Positions 17,011-25,319 of a DNA stretch of 64,000 nucleotides are shown piece by piece. Both the position numbers and the translations under genes were made by a program. The notes under the pieces are model-generated. The model made no database searches, was not told where the DNA came from, and was given only the letters and a program-made list of their open reading frames with translations. Source of the stretch: Sporomusa sp. KB1 (lineage in GTDB: Bacteria; Bacillota; Negativicutes; Sporomusales; Sporomusaceae); NCBI RefSeq assembly GCF_007830295.1, contig NZ_VLKC01000002.1, positions 4,447,157-4,511,156 of the forward strand, read 5' to 3'. Numbering within the stretch: position 1 is the stretch's first letter; every line of letters begins with the position of its first letter.

Positions 17011-17652
17011 ATGCTAAAACTTTTTCGCCGTAATGCCGCCGATTATATTCGCGCGAATATTGTGGCTTATTTTTTTATGATACTTATTTTTGTTATCGGC
17101 ATAGTTATTGGAGCTATGGCTGTAAAAACACTGCCTGATGAACAAAAAATAGAACTTGTCGGCTATTTGCGAGTATTCTTTCAAGGTCTGACGGAACAAC
17201 CATCGGGAATCGGTACTACCCAATCCCTGTTAACTAGTGTAATTGGTAATAATAGTAGACTAATTGGTATTATGTGGCTGCTGGGTTTTACTATTGTCGG
17301 TATACCCTTTGTCCTGTTCATGGTATGTTTACGAGGATTTGTTATTGGGTTTACTGTTGGGTTCTTAGTCAACGAATATGTAATGAAAGGGTTATTATTT
17401 GCTATTGTTGCCGTGTTGCCGCACAATTTTCTAGCTGTGCCCGCTATTTTAGCCACCGGGGTAGCGGCGACAACCTTTTCTTTAATGTTAGTGCGGCGTA
17501 AGCATCATAGCAAAGATAATCTACTTTACAACTCAATCGCCTATTCGGTATTTTGTTTAGCTATGCTGGTGATAATGCTGGGCGCGGCACTAATAGAAGT
17601 ATTTGTTTCACCGGTATTTATGAAACTGGTAGCACATCTTATCCGCACATAA
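17011..17652 (+). CDS. spoIIM: stage II sporulation protein M
   Basis: Membrane protein of the DMP complex (SpoIID-SpoIIM-SpoIIP) that drives engulfment by septal peptidoglycan hydrolysis; SpoIIM anchors the complex in the mother-cell membrane. The 213 residues show about five hydrophobic segments, the first at 17-38, and the family motif GFVIGFTVGFLV. GGGAGG precedes the ATG. SpoIIP, its partner, lies at 55571; spoIID is not in the window. A SigE promoter is expected, but none was convincing in the 58 bases upstream. Confidence 0.93.
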   Translation: MLKLFRRNAADYIRANIVAYFFMILIFVIGIVIGAMAVKTLPDEQKIELVGYLRVFFQGLTEQPSGIGTTQSLLTSVIGNNSRLIGIMWLLGFTIVGIPFVLFMVCLRGFVIGFTVGFLVNEYVMKGLLFAIVAVLPHNFLAVPAILATGVAATTFSLMLVRRKHHSKDNLLYNSIAYSVFCLAMLVIMLGAALIEVFVSPVFMKLVAHLIRT

Positions 17653-17745
17653 AAAAACGCTACGCGTCCTTTGTCTTACGTTGAGTCAATGGAGAATACA
17701 AGGTGAGGGGTTTACTTTTGGCATTGCCCCAAGCCTCCAAAAACT

Positions 17746-17831
17746 GAAAAGCCGGGCAATATTCCTAAAATCCGTAAACTCACTACGCTCAAACAGTACG
17801 GATTTTTTAACGGAATACCGCCCGGCTTTTC
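17746..17831. repeat. 86-nt near-perfect hairpin in the 335-base spoIIM-to-17988 gap
   Basis: GAAAAGCCGGGC (17746-17757) pairs perfectly with 17820-17831. After a short imperfect stretch (TATTCC/GGAATA) the arms pair again as AAATCCGTA/TACGGATTT, leaving a 20-base loop. The rest of the gap 17653-17987 holds a smaller CCGGC/GCCGG hairpin near 17850 and an AT-rich stretch with TATACT at 17926. No gene is supported there; a 67-codon frame across the hairpin looks spurious. The hairpin resembles a repetitive palindromic element, but only one copy was seen. Confidence 0.6.
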
Positions 17832-17987
17832 TCCTGCGAAACGCTTTTTCCGGCAAAGGCCGGGGGGTTATTACTTATAATTGAATTTACAAAATAAGAA
17901 TAAAGCTACTACGGGGTGAATAAGTTATACTATTAAGTTAAGCAGCAATGAGTAAACAAATTACGGTGGGAGGGGAAGTAAAGGCGC

Positions 17988-18209
17988 ATGGTAATAACAT
18001 TTTATTGGCGAAGTTTCCTTAAAAGATCCAAATTATATATCAAGATTATTCTATTAACGCTTATTATCTTCTATATTCTACCTGCATTGATTACCTTACT
18101 AATGGAATACAACAGTCCTGGTCTGAAAATACGCGACCAACATCTATTAGAAAAGCCTTTACGGGTTATGGCTACTGCTAGTCTGGTTGACATTTACGGT
18201 ATGACATAG
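17988..18209 (+). CDS. small membrane protein, positional analogue of YqzK
   Basis: A 73-residue protein with a basic N-terminus (FYWRSFLKRSKLY), one transmembrane helix (about 17-38, IIFYILPALITLLM) and a short outer or inner tail. G-rich sequence GGGAGGGG and AAAGG lie before the ATG. In B. subtilis a similar small membrane protein, YqzK (DUF4227), sits just upstream of xerD; position and architecture match, but I cannot show sequence homology. Function unknown. Confidence 0.6.
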   Translation: MVITFYWRSFLKRSKLYIKIILLTLIIFYILPALITLLMEYNSPGLKIRDQHLLEKPLRVMATASLVDIYGMT

Positions 18210-18362
18210 AGTAGCAGCTCTTACAAAAAAATGCTAAAACTTTACAAAACAACAGTAGACAAATAAAGGAAAAGTAAACTTAATGTTGAATAAAATAGCT
18301 AGACCAGATACTTGTAATGTGTTGGCCGGAAATCTGGGAAGAAAAAAGGGTGGTAAAATAAA

Positions 18363-19250
18363 ATGGAATCGTATGTTAATGAATTCATTAACTACCTTGC
18401 AGTTGAGCGGGGATTAGCTCAAAATACGCTAGAATCTTACGGACGGGATCTCAGGCAATACCAGACGTTTTTGCAAAATAGTCAATTAGATTTTTTACAA
18501 AACTCAAATCGTGACACCATCCTAAGTTATCTTAACAATCTCCAAGTCAAGGGGCGGGCTGTTTCTACAATATCACGCAATCTTGCTGCGATCAAATCAT
18601 TTTATCAATATCTTGTTCGCGAACGTCATCTCGAAAAAGACCCGGCCGTGAACCTGGAGTCTCCAAAACTCGAAAAGAAATTACCTAAGATTCTTAGTAT
18701 TGCTGAAGTGGAAGAGTTATTAAAACAACCCAACACCATTCAACCTACTGGCCTTAGGGATAAAGCCATGCTGGAGTTATTATATGCTACTGGTATCAGA
18801 GTTTCAGAGTTAATCAATCTCAATATATCTGATGTAAATCTTGATATGGGGTATATCAAATGTTATGGTAAAGGGGCTAAGGAACGGATTGTACCACTGG
18901 GCTCAATTGCTGCCAAATGTGCGCAAGAATACATAAATAAAGGCCGTCCTAAGCTGGTTCGCACCTACGAAGAGTCTTCTTTGTTTGTCAACCATCATGG
19001 TAACCGGCTTACTCGTCAGGGTTTCTGGAAAATTATTAAAAAATACGCGTTGGAAGCTAATATTACCAAGGACATTACTCCTCATACCCTTCGGCATTCC
19101 TTTGCTACCCACTTATTGGAAAACGGCGCCGATTTACGTTCGGTTCAGGAAATGCTCGGTCATGCCGATATATCAACAACACAAATTTATACTCATGTAA
19201 CAAAAAATCATTTGAAAGAAGTATATGATAAAACACATCCCCGCGCATAA
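18363..19250 (+). CDS. xerD: site-specific tyrosine recombinase XerD
   Basis: Resolves chromosome dimers at dif together with XerC or its equivalent. The 295 residues include the SAM-like core-binding domain (about 1-85) and the catalytic domain with Arg in ATGIRVSELI, Lys in GKGAKERIVPL, HTLRHSFATHLL, GHADISTTQ and the nucleophilic Tyr in IYTHV. Length and complete catalytic set indicate a functional housekeeping recombinase rather than a mobile integrase. Same position as B. subtilis xerD (ripX), before the deoB-pdp genes. Confidence 0.95.
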   Translation: MESYVNEFINYLAVERGLAQNTLESYGRDLRQYQTFLQNSQLDFLQNSNRDTILSYLNNLQVKGRAVSTISRNLAAIKSFYQYLVRERHLEKDPAVNLESPKLEKKLPKILSIAEVEELLKQPNTIQPTGLRDKAMLELLYATGIRVSELINLNISDVNLDMGYIKCYGKGAKERIVPLGSIAAKCAQEYINKGRPKLVRTYEESSLFVNHHGNRLTRQGFWKIIKKYALEANITKDITPHTLRHSFATHLLENGADLRSVQEMLGHADISTTQIYTHVTKNHLKEVYDKTHPRA

Positions 19251-19286
19251 TAGTACTATACTACTTTACAGAGGAGCTATAGAAAT

Positions 19287-20468
19287 TTGTTTAAACGAAT
19301 ATTTGTGATTGTACTTGACAGTGTAGGAATTGGAGCTATGCCTGATGCTTTTCACTATGGCGATACGAAAGCCAATACGCTGGTACATATTGCTGAATAT
19401 AAGGGCGGGCTGAATTTGCCGGTACTGGCTAGCATGGGGTTAGGTTTAATTGAACCCATTGCTGGTATTCCGGAAGTTTCCCGTCCTATTGCTGCTTTTG
19501 GGAAGATGGCTGAGATTTCTGTTGGTAAAGATACAACAAGTGGCCATTGGGAATTGGCTGGTTGTCCACTGTTTACCGCATTTCCTGTGTACCCAAACGG
19601 GTTTCCACCTGAAGTCATCGAAAAGTTCACCACTTATACCGGGCTGCGTGTCTTAGGCAATAAAGCGGCATCAGGTACAGAAATTATCGTGGAATTAGGC
19701 GAAGAGCATTTGCGTACAGGCCAACCAATCGTATATACTTCAGCTGATAGTGTTTTTCAAATTGCTGCCCATGAAGAAATAATTCCTCTGGAACGTTTAT
19801 ATGAATTATGCAAAATAGTCAGAGAGAAAATTTGCGTTGGTGACCATGCTGTTGGCCGGATTATTGCCAGACCTTTTATTGGTAAACCGGGAAGTTTTGC
19901 CCGCACTGCCAATCGCCATGACTATAGTTTACAGCCACCTGAAGCAACCGTTCTTGATCTGCTGAAGCAAGCCGGCTTATCAGTGACTGGTATTGGTAAA
20001 ATTGCCGACATTTATGCCCATCAGGGCTTAACTCAGTCGTATCCTACTAAATCCAACAAGCAGGGTATGGAAATTATTACAGACCTTGCTGAAAGAGATT
20101 TCACCAATGGCCTGATAATGGCCAACCTTGTCGAATTTGACAGTGCTTACGGACATCGCAACGATCCGGCAGGCTATGCTCAGGCACTGGAAGAGTTTGA
20201 CCTTGCTTTAGCCAGTTTCAAAGCTAAACTCACAGAGGATGATTTATTATTCATAACTGCAGACCATGGCTGTGATCCTACACTAGCAGGTACTGACCAT
20301 ACAAGAGAATATGTGCCGCTTTTAGCCTATCACCAACGCTTGGCGGGACAGGTGATAAATCTGGGAGTACGATCAACATTTGCCGACCTGGGAGCAACGA
20401 TAGCTGATAATTTCGGGTTACCACCGCTGGCGTATGGACAAAGTTTTCTAAAAGACCTATTGAGGTGA
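19287..20468 (+). CDS. deoB: phosphopentomutase
   Basis: Interconverts ribose or deoxyribose 1-phosphate and 5-phosphate in nucleoside catabolism. The 393 residues belong to the alkaline-phosphatase superfamily: VIVLDSVGIGAMPDA (about 7-21), the Thr-containing KDTTSGHWELAG near 85, and the metal-binding FITADHGCDPT and GTDHTREYVPLL near 325-345. It starts at TTG 19287 with GAGGAG 10 bases before it. It is followed by pdp, which makes its substrate, so the two form one salvage unit. Confidence 0.95.
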   Translation: MFKRIFVIVLDSVGIGAMPDAFHYGDTKANTLVHIAEYKGGLNLPVLASMGLGLIEPIAGIPEVSRPIAAFGKMAEISVGKDTTSGHWELAGCPLFTAFPVYPNGFPPEVIEKFTTYTGLRVLGNKAASGTEIIVELGEEHLRTGQPIVYTSADSVFQIAAHEEIIPLERLYELCKIVREKICVGDHAVGRIIARPFIGKPGSFARTANRHDYSLQPPEATVLDLLKQAGLSVTGIGKIADIYAHQGLTQSYPTKSNKQGMEIITDLAERDFTNGLIMANLVEFDSAYGHRNDPAGYAQALEEFDLALASFKAKLTEDDLLFITADHGCDPTLAGTDHTREYVPLLAYHQRLAGQVINLGVRSTFADLGATIADNFGLPPLAYGQSFLKDLLR

Positions 20469-20474
20469 TAAATA

Positions 20475-21806
20475 GTGTGGGCTGCTGATATAATTACCAA
20501 AAAACGTGATGGCGCAGAGCTTTCAGATAATGAAATTGAGTGGTTGATAAAATCATATACAAGTAATGAGATACCAGATTATCAAATGGCAGCTTGGCTG
20601 ATGGCGATCTTCTTTCAAGGCATGACAAACAAGGAAACGGCTGCTCTTACCATGGCTATGGCAACTTCCGGGGATATAGTTGATCTAAGTCAAATACCGG
20701 GGATTAAGGTGGACAAGCATAGTACAGGCGGAGTAGGCGATAGTACTACTTTGATCCTTGCACCCCTTGTAGCTGCTGCCGGAGTACCTGTAGCCAAAAT
20801 GTCCGGACGGGGTTTGGGTTTTACCGGCGGAACCATTGATAAGCTGGAAGCTATTCCTGGCTTTAAGACCACACTGGCTCACCGTGAGTTTATTGCCAAT
20901 TTGCTAACCTATAATATTGCATTAACCGGTCAGTCAGCTGCCATTGCTCCGGCAGATGGTAAACTTTACTCGCTCCGGGATGTTACAGCCACAGTAGAAA
21001 GCATACCGCTCATTGCCTCCTCCATAATGAGTAAAAAGATTGCCTCCGGCGCCGATAAAATTGTGTTAGATGTCAAAGTCGGCAATGGTGCCTTTATGAA
21101 GAATAAAACAGATGCCATTCGTTTAGCTGAAACGATGGTTGGTATTGGACAATTTGTTGACCGGGAAACAATAGCAATAATAACAAACATGGAGCAGCCC
21201 TTAGGTATGGCTGTCGGCAATAGCCTCGAGATTAAGGAAGCGATTAAACTATTATCAGGACAGGGAGAACTCGCGCTCAGAGAGATTTGTCTAACACTCG
21301 GCTCACATATGCTGGTGTTAGGAAAGAAAGCATCAACCCCTGAAGAGGGATACCGGCAGTTAGCCGCCTTGATCGATAATGGGCAGGCTTTAGCCAAGTT
21401 TGAAGAATTCATTGCTGCTCAAAGCGGTGATGCTACTATTGTGCATGACAATACTAAGTTACCCCAGGCCCATTTTATTCAAGAAGTAAGCAGTTTGGGA
21501 CAAGGTTATGTTACGGCTATTAGTGCCGCTCAGATTGGGTATGCTGCAATGCGGCTTGGAGCAGGACGGGAATTTAAAGGACAAGCAATTGACTTGTCTG
21601 CAGGTATCGTTATGCAATGCCGGTTGGGTCAAGCCATTAGACGCGGGCAGCCCCTGGCAACTATCTATACGAATGACAAGTCAAGGCTTGAAGAAGCCAG
21701 ATTAATGATCCAGCAGGCTGTTCGGATTAATACCCAACCCGCTGCTGCCATACCACTGGTAATGGGAATTGTTGATAAACATGGATTTCGCAATTGGCTG
21801 GCATAA
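20475..21806 (+). CDS. pdp: pyrimidine-nucleoside phosphorylase
   Basis: Phosphorolyses thymidine, uridine and deoxyuridine to the base and (deoxy)ribose 1-phosphate. The 443 residues carry the family motif KHSTGGVGDSTTL (about 81-93), SGRGLGFTGGTIDKLE near 117, and KIASGADKIVLDVKVGNGAFM near 190. Start GTG 20475 with GAGGTGAT before it, 6 bases after deoB. B. subtilis has the purine phosphorylase pupG at this position, so the substrate class differs while the pathway logic is the same. Confidence 0.94.
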   Translation: MWAADIITKKRDGAELSDNEIEWLIKSYTSNEIPDYQMAAWLMAIFFQGMTNKETAALTMAMATSGDIVDLSQIPGIKVDKHSTGGVGDSTTLILAPLVAAAGVPVAKMSGRGLGFTGGTIDKLEAIPGFKTTLAHREFIANLLTYNIALTGQSAAIAPADGKLYSLRDVTATVESIPLIASSIMSKKIASGADKIVLDVKVGNGAFMKNKTDAIRLAETMVGIGQFVDRETIAIITNMEQPLGMAVGNSLEIKEAIKLLSGQGELALREICLTLGSHMLVLGKKASTPEEGYRQLAALIDNGQALAKFEEFIAAQSGDATIVHDNTKLPQAHFIQEVSSLGQGYVTAISAAQIGYAAMRLGAGREFKGQAIDLSAGIVMQCRLGQAIRRGQPLATIYTNDKSRLEEARLMIQQAVRINTQPAAAIPLVMGIVDKHGFRNWLA

Positions 21807-21824
21807 CGCCAGTCAATTTTTTTT
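21794..21824 (+). terminator. terminator after pdp
   Basis: TTGGCTGGC (21794-21802) pairs with GCCAGTCAA (21808-21816), one G-U pair, and eight T follow (21817-21824). The stem overlaps the pdp stop codon. Confidence 0.8.
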
Positions 21825-21891
21825 GTTCTAATTTTGGTTAAGCTTTTTTAATCCGGGAAATCATAAATTCAAAGGAAAGGAGTGTTCTAAA

Positions 21892-23058
21892 TTGATCCGA
21901 AAAACATTGCTAGCAACATTAGTATTATTTGCATTTGCTGTTACTACCGTTCTTGGCGCTCCGTTGGCACCAGCAAAATCACCGGCAGATGCACAGTTGC
22001 AGACAAGTGCTGTATCAGCTGTTCTCATGGACGAAAATGGAACCCTGCTTTTTGAGAAGGATGCCCATAAGCGATTGCCACCTGCCAGTGTAACTAAGAT
22101 TATGACGTTGCTCTTAGCTGTTGAAGCCATTGAACAAGGGCGCATTAATCTTGTTGATGAAGTGTATACCAGTGAAACTGCCTGGCGTCAGGGTGGTTCG
22201 CAGATTTGGCTGGAACCAGGAGAAAAGATGACAGTTAAGGATGTGCTGTCAGCTATCGCTGTTGTGAGTGCTAACGATGCTGCCGTAGCACTGATGGAGC
22301 ATATTTATGGCAGTGAACAGTCAGCGGTTGAAGCTATGAATAACCGGGCTGAATCGCTTGGCCTTGCGGATACTCATTTTAACAATGTGAATGGATTGCC
22401 AACAACCGATCACTATATGAGCGCTTATGATGCTGCGCTAATTGCTAAAGAAGCTGTTACACACCCATTATATATGGACATGTGTGGTATCAAAGAAACA
22501 TGGCTGCGGGACGGCAAGAATTGGCTTGTTAATACCAATAAACTGCTGTGGTGGTACAAAGGCGGCGATGGTTTAAAAACCGGCTGGACGGAAGAAGCAA
22601 AGTATTGTTTTGTCGGCACTGCCAAGCGGGATGGCCTCCGGCTTATTTCGTCAGTCTTTGCCACACCTGAACCACGCTCACACCTTAGAGAAAGTATGAA
22701 ATTGCTTGATTGGGGTTTCGCTAACTTTGCCGCTGTACCAATAGTAAATCAGGGAGCAGTAGTAGAGCGGCTAAAAGTCAACAAAGGGATTGAAAAGGAA
22801 ATCCAACTGGTAGCCTCTCAAGACTTAAATCTAATTATCAGCAAAGGACAAAGCAAAAACTTACAGAAAAAGATAGTAGCCGATTCAAGTATTAACGCAC
22901 CAATAACCGAAGGTCAAAAATGCGGCGAACTAGTTGTAATCAAAGATGGTAAAGAAGTCGGCAAGGTTAATCTGATTGCAGAAAAATCCATTCCTAAAGC
23001 TGGTTTGATACGCATTTTTCAGACTATGATCACTAATATATTTACTGTATTTAACTAG
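21892..23058 (+). CDS. dacF: D-alanyl-D-alanine carboxypeptidase DacF
   Basis: Low-molecular-weight penicillin-binding protein that trims pentapeptides and sets cross-linking of the spore cortex. The 388 residues have a signal peptide (about 1-22), the SxxK nucleophile in PASVTKIMT (about 64-72), SAND near 125, KTG in GLKTGWTEE near 230, a PBP5-type C-terminal beta domain and a C-terminal amphipathic tail. TTG 21892 follows GGAAAGGAG. Immediately before spoIIA as in B. subtilis, where it is SigF dependent; I could not find a good SigF promoter here. Confidence 0.92.
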   Translation: MIRKTLLATLVLFAFAVTTVLGAPLAPAKSPADAQLQTSAVSAVLMDENGTLLFEKDAHKRLPPASVTKIMTLLLAVEAIEQGRINLVDEVYTSETAWRQGGSQIWLEPGEKMTVKDVLSAIAVVSANDAAVALMEHIYGSEQSAVEAMNNRAESLGLADTHFNNVNGLPTTDHYMSAYDAALIAKEAVTHPLYMDMCGIKETWLRDGKNWLVNTNKLLWWYKGGDGLKTGWTEEAKYCFVGTAKRDGLRLISSVFATPEPRSHLRESMKLLDWGFANFAAVPIVNQGAVVERLKVNKGIEKEIQLVASQDLNLIISKGQSKNLQKKIVADSSINAPITEGQKCGELVVIKDGKEVGKVNLIAEKSIPKAGLIRIFQTMITNIFTVFN

Positions 23059-23080
23059 CCTCATAATCTAGCTGTTCTTG

Positions 23081-23112
23081 AAACTGCAGGAAAATTTCTG
23101 CAGTTTTTTATT
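23081..23112 (+). terminator. terminator after dacF
   Basis: AAACTGCAG (23081-23089) pairs with CTGCAGTTT (23098-23106), with an 8-base loop, followed by TTTATTTTTATTT. It separates dacF from the spoIIA operon promoter. Confidence 0.8.
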
Positions 23113-23120
23113 TTTATTTG

Positions 23121-23149
23121 GCAGGAAAATTTTTCCTTTTATCGAATTA
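23121..23149 (+). promoter_or_regulatory. SigH promoter of the spoIIA-sigF operon
   Basis: GCAGGAAAA (23121-23129), an 11-base spacer, and ATCGAATTA (23141-23149) fit RNAGGAWWW-N11/12-RNNGAATWW at every position. The B. subtilis spoIIA operon is transcribed by SigH under Spo0A control. No clear 0A box was seen beside it. Confidence 0.75.
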
Positions 23150-23187
23150 GCTATATAGTAATGCTGATAACTTAGGAGGTTATATCG

Positions 23188-23523
23188 TTGAAAGTCGTTA
23201 CATTTATGAAGCAAGGTATTCTTGTTGTAAGGCTTGAGGGTGAGTTGGATGTTTGCGGGGCTAACGAATTTCGTACTTCAGTTGACGAGGCGCTTGCTGC
23301 AACAGGTGCCAAACATATCTTACTTAATATGCAGGGCGTTAGTTTTATCGATAGTTCGGGATTGGGTGTTGTTCTTGGGCGGTACAAGCGTATTGCTCAA
23401 CTTGGAGGTAAAATACTTGTCGTTCATCTTGAACCACAGATAAAGCGGATATTTGAATTGGCTGGATTAATGAAAATATTGACAGTCTATCAATCAGAAG
23501 AGCAAGCGTTAGATTTACTATGA
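23188..23523 (+). CDS. spoIIAA: anti-sigma F factor antagonist SpoIIAA
   Basis: STAS-domain anti-anti-sigma factor that frees SigF in the forespore when dephosphorylated. The 111 residues contain LEGELDVCGANEFR (16-29) and the phosphorylation loop DSSGLG at 55-60. TTG 23188 is the start, with AGGAGG at 23174-23179, 8 bases before. First gene of the SigH-driven spoIIA operon. The phosphatase partner SpoIIE is not in this window. Confidence 0.96.
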   Translation: MKVVTFMKQGILVVRLEGELDVCGANEFRTSVDEALAATGAKHILLNMQGVSFIDSSGLGVVLGRYKRIAQLGGKILVVHLEPQIKRIFELAGLMKILTVYQSEEQALDLL

Positions 23524-23536
23524 GGAGGCTTTGCCA

Positions 23537-23983
23537 GTGGGAATCCAAATAAAAAATCAGATAAAGCTCACAATCTTAAGTATTAATGAAAATGTGGGAT
23601 TTGCCAGAGCCGCTACCGCCGCTTTTTCAGCCCAGGCAGATTTGACGCTCACGGAAATTGATGAAATTAAAGTCGCTGTTTCAGAGGCGGTCTCTAATGC
23701 CGTCATTCATGGTTATGGCAGTGATCCCCATAAGCAAAATTATATTGAATTAGTAATGAACTTGTATCAAGATAAACTTGAGTTTATCATAATTGACTAT
23801 GGCCATGGAATTGCCAATATTGAAGAAGCACGGCAACCTTCATTCTCAAGTGATCCGGAACGCATGGGGCTGGGTTTTGTCTTTATGGACTCTTTTATGG
23901 ATGAGCTGGAGGTTCTATCTAAACTCGGTCAGGGTACAACCATAAGAATGGTTAAACTGCTTGTACCAAGTACCGAGCACTAG
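23537..23983 (+). CDS. spoIIAB: anti-sigma F factor and kinase SpoIIAB
   Basis: GHKL-fold serine kinase that binds SigF and phosphorylates SpoIIAA. GTG 23537 (148 residues) is chosen since GAGGAGG at 23522-23528 lies 8 bases before it; TTG 23531 would be only 2 bases away. The N-box EIKVAVSEAVSNAVIHGY (about 43-60), G1 box IIIDYGHGI near 85 and G2 region DPERMGLGFVFM near 106 are intact. It sits between spoIIAA and sigF, the classical three-gene switch. Confidence 0.96.
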   Translation: MGIQIKNQIKLTILSINENVGFARAATAAFSAQADLTLTEIDEIKVAVSEAVSNAVIHGYGSDPHKQNYIELVMNLYQDKLEFIIIDYGHGIANIEEARQPSFSSDPERMGLGFVFMDSFMDELEVLSKLGQGTTIRMVKLLVPSTEH

Positions 23984-23992
23984 GTGAAGAGC

Positions 23993-24742
23993 ATGCTCAA
24001 AGAAGAAGAATTTAAAGAACTGCTAACTAAGGCCCAATCTGCCGACATATCGATAAGTGACCAAGCGAAAGAGCGTATTCTTGAAACCAATCTAAATCTA
24101 GTACGAAGCATTGTGCACCGCTTTACCAATCGCGGCTATGAATGGGATGATTTGTTCCAAATCGGCTGTATTGGCCTCTTAAAAGCGATTGAGCGTTTTG
24201 ATTTGGGCTTTAATGTTAAATTTTCTACCTATGCTGTGCCGATGATCATTGGTGAAATCCGGCGATATATTAGAGATGATAATCCGGTTAAAGTCAGCCG
24301 TCCGTTAAAAGAACTTGCTTTTCGGGTCCATAAGACACAGGAAAAGTTGCAGGGAAACCTGGGACGTGAGCCAACAATTACTGAAATTGCTAAAGAACTG
24401 TCGCTCGCCCCGCAGGAAATTGTTTCAGCACTGGAAGCCGTTCAGCCCCAAGTATCTTTATATGAACAGACGTTTCAAAGCAGTGATGGCGGCGATGCTA
24501 TCCATCTGCTGGATCAACTCGTATTAGCAGATGGTCAGGATAGTGGTTATTTTGATAAATTAGCATTGCGAGAGGTATTAACCCGTCTGCCGGTAAAGGA
24601 ACGCACGGTAATCTATTTACGCTTCTTTGCTGATAAAACCCAGGCAGAAATTGCAACGATAATTGGATTATCTCAGGTACAGGTATCACGAATAGAAAAG
24701 CAAGCACTCAAAATAATTAGAAAACTATTGCAGACCTCATAA
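23993..24742 (+). CDS. sigF: RNA polymerase sigma factor SigF
   Basis: First forespore-specific sigma factor. ATG 23993 gives 249 residues (MLKEEEFKELL); GTG 23984, right after the spoIIAB stop, is an alternative but has no site before it. Region 2 is visible at about 30-100 (NLNLVRSIVHRF, YEWDDLFQIGCIGLLKAIERFD, KFSTYAVPMIIGEIRRYIRDD), region 3 around 110-150, and region 4 near 200-245 with QAEIATIIGLSQVQVSRIEK. Terminator directly at the stop. The downstream forespore genes are likely members of its or SigG's regulon. Confidence 0.96.
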   Translation: MLKEEEFKELLTKAQSADISISDQAKERILETNLNLVRSIVHRFTNRGYEWDDLFQIGCIGLLKAIERFDLGFNVKFSTYAVPMIIGEIRRYIRDDNPVKVSRPLKELAFRVHKTQEKLQGNLGREPTITEIAKELSLAPQEIVSALEAVQPQVSLYEQTFQSSDGGDAIHLLDQLVLADGQDSGYFDKLALREVLTRLPVKERTVIYLRFFADKTQAEIATIIGLSQVQVSRIEKQALKIIRKLLQTS

Positions 24743-24762
24743 GTGAGGTCTGTTTTTATTTT
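24731..24762 (+). terminator. terminator after sigF
   Basis: CAGACCTCA (24731-24739) and TGAGGTCTG (24744-24752) form a perfect 9-bp stem with loop TAAG, then TTTTTATTTT. The sigF stop codon is in the loop. Confidence 0.85.
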
Positions 24763-24794
24763 ACTATATATTCGCAAAAGTCTTTAACCACGTT

Positions 24795-24825
24795 GTATAT
24801 AGTAAATTAAATTGCGGGCATAATA
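24795..24825 (+). promoter_or_regulatory. probable forespore (SigF/SigG) promoter
   Basis: GTATA (24795-24799) fits the -35 of both SigF (GYWTA) and SigG (GHATR). GGGCATAATA (24816-24825) fits the SigF -10 with one mismatch at spacing 16, and CATAATA (24819-24825) fits the SigG -10 CATNHTA at spacing 19. It lies 17 bases before the start codon of the next gene. Confidence 0.5.
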
Positions 24826-24841
24826 AATAGGGGTGATCATA

Positions 24842-25036
24842 ATGGAACGTAGTATCGATAATTACAAACTTAAAGGGATCATTTACCTGTTCATAGTATT
24901 TTTGGTGATGGCCAGCAGCACGGCCGCCTGGCTTTATTTTAGTTCAGACATTCCCAAGAAAACTCCGATGCGGGCTAAACAAGTTTTTCTTTGGCATAAC
25001 AATCAAAATAATGCACAAACTAGTATTGCCAATTAA
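24842..25036 (+). CDS. small single-pass membrane protein, probable forespore gene
   Basis: A 64-residue protein starting at ATG 24842 (GGGGTG 6-7 bases before). A basic N-terminus (MERSIDNYKLKG) precedes one transmembrane helix (about 13-34, IIYLFIVFLVMASSTAAWLY) and a polar Asn/Gln-rich tail. It has its own probable SigF/SigG promoter and stands between sigF and the dodecin and spoVA genes, so expression in the forespore is likely. I do not recognise the family. In B. subtilis spoVAA and spoVAB occupy this interval; this protein resembles neither. Confidence 0.7.
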   Translation: MERSIDNYKLKGIIYLFIVFLVMASSTAAWLYFSSDIPKKTPMRAKQVFLWHNNQNNAQTSIAN

Positions 25037-25062
25037 CTATAATCATTACAGGGGGTAATACG

Positions 25063-25263
25063 ATGGTTGTAAAAGTCATTGAGTTAGTAGGAACATCTCA
25101 CCACAATTGGACTGAGGCAGTTGACAATGCTGTTCTGGAAGCTTCTAAAACGGTAGACGACATTATGGGAGTTGAAGTCACCAATTTTACCGCGAATGTA
25201 GGCAAGGGGCATATTGCAGAATACAAAGCTGATGTGAAGATTGCTTTCCAGGTTCACCACTAA
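25063..25263 (+). CDS. dodecin family protein
   Basis: A 66-residue dodecin: a small beta-alpha-beta-beta protein forming hollow dodecamers that bind flavins (or CoA) and buffer their supply. VKVIELVGTSHHNWTEAVDN (residues 3-22) is the family signature, with the flavin-stacking region around Trp16; the C-terminal YKADVKIAFQVHH is also typical. GGGGG precedes the ATG. Its place between a probable forespore gene and spoVAC suggests expression in the forespore, which is inference. Confidence 0.92.
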   Translation: MVVKVIELVGTSHHNWTEAVDNAVLEASKTVDDIMGVEVTNFTANVGKGHIAEYKADVKIAFQVHH

Positions 25264-25281
25264 GATTTCTTGGAAATCAAG

Positions 25282-25309
25282 AAAGACACCTCTTGTGGTG
25301 TCTTTTCTT
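25282..25309 (+). terminator. weak terminator or attenuator after dodecin
   Basis: AAAGACACC (25282-25290) pairs with GGTGTCTTT (25297-25305). The following tail TCTTG is a poor U-tract, so read-through into spoVAC is plausible. Confidence 0.5.
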
Positions 25310-25319
25310 GTTAGAAAGT

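Noticed and set aside
17681..17884. 67-codon plus-strand frame after spoIIM
   Set aside because: It runs through both arms of the long hairpin at 17746-17831, has no Shine-Dalgarno site, and its composition looks like translated repeat sequence.
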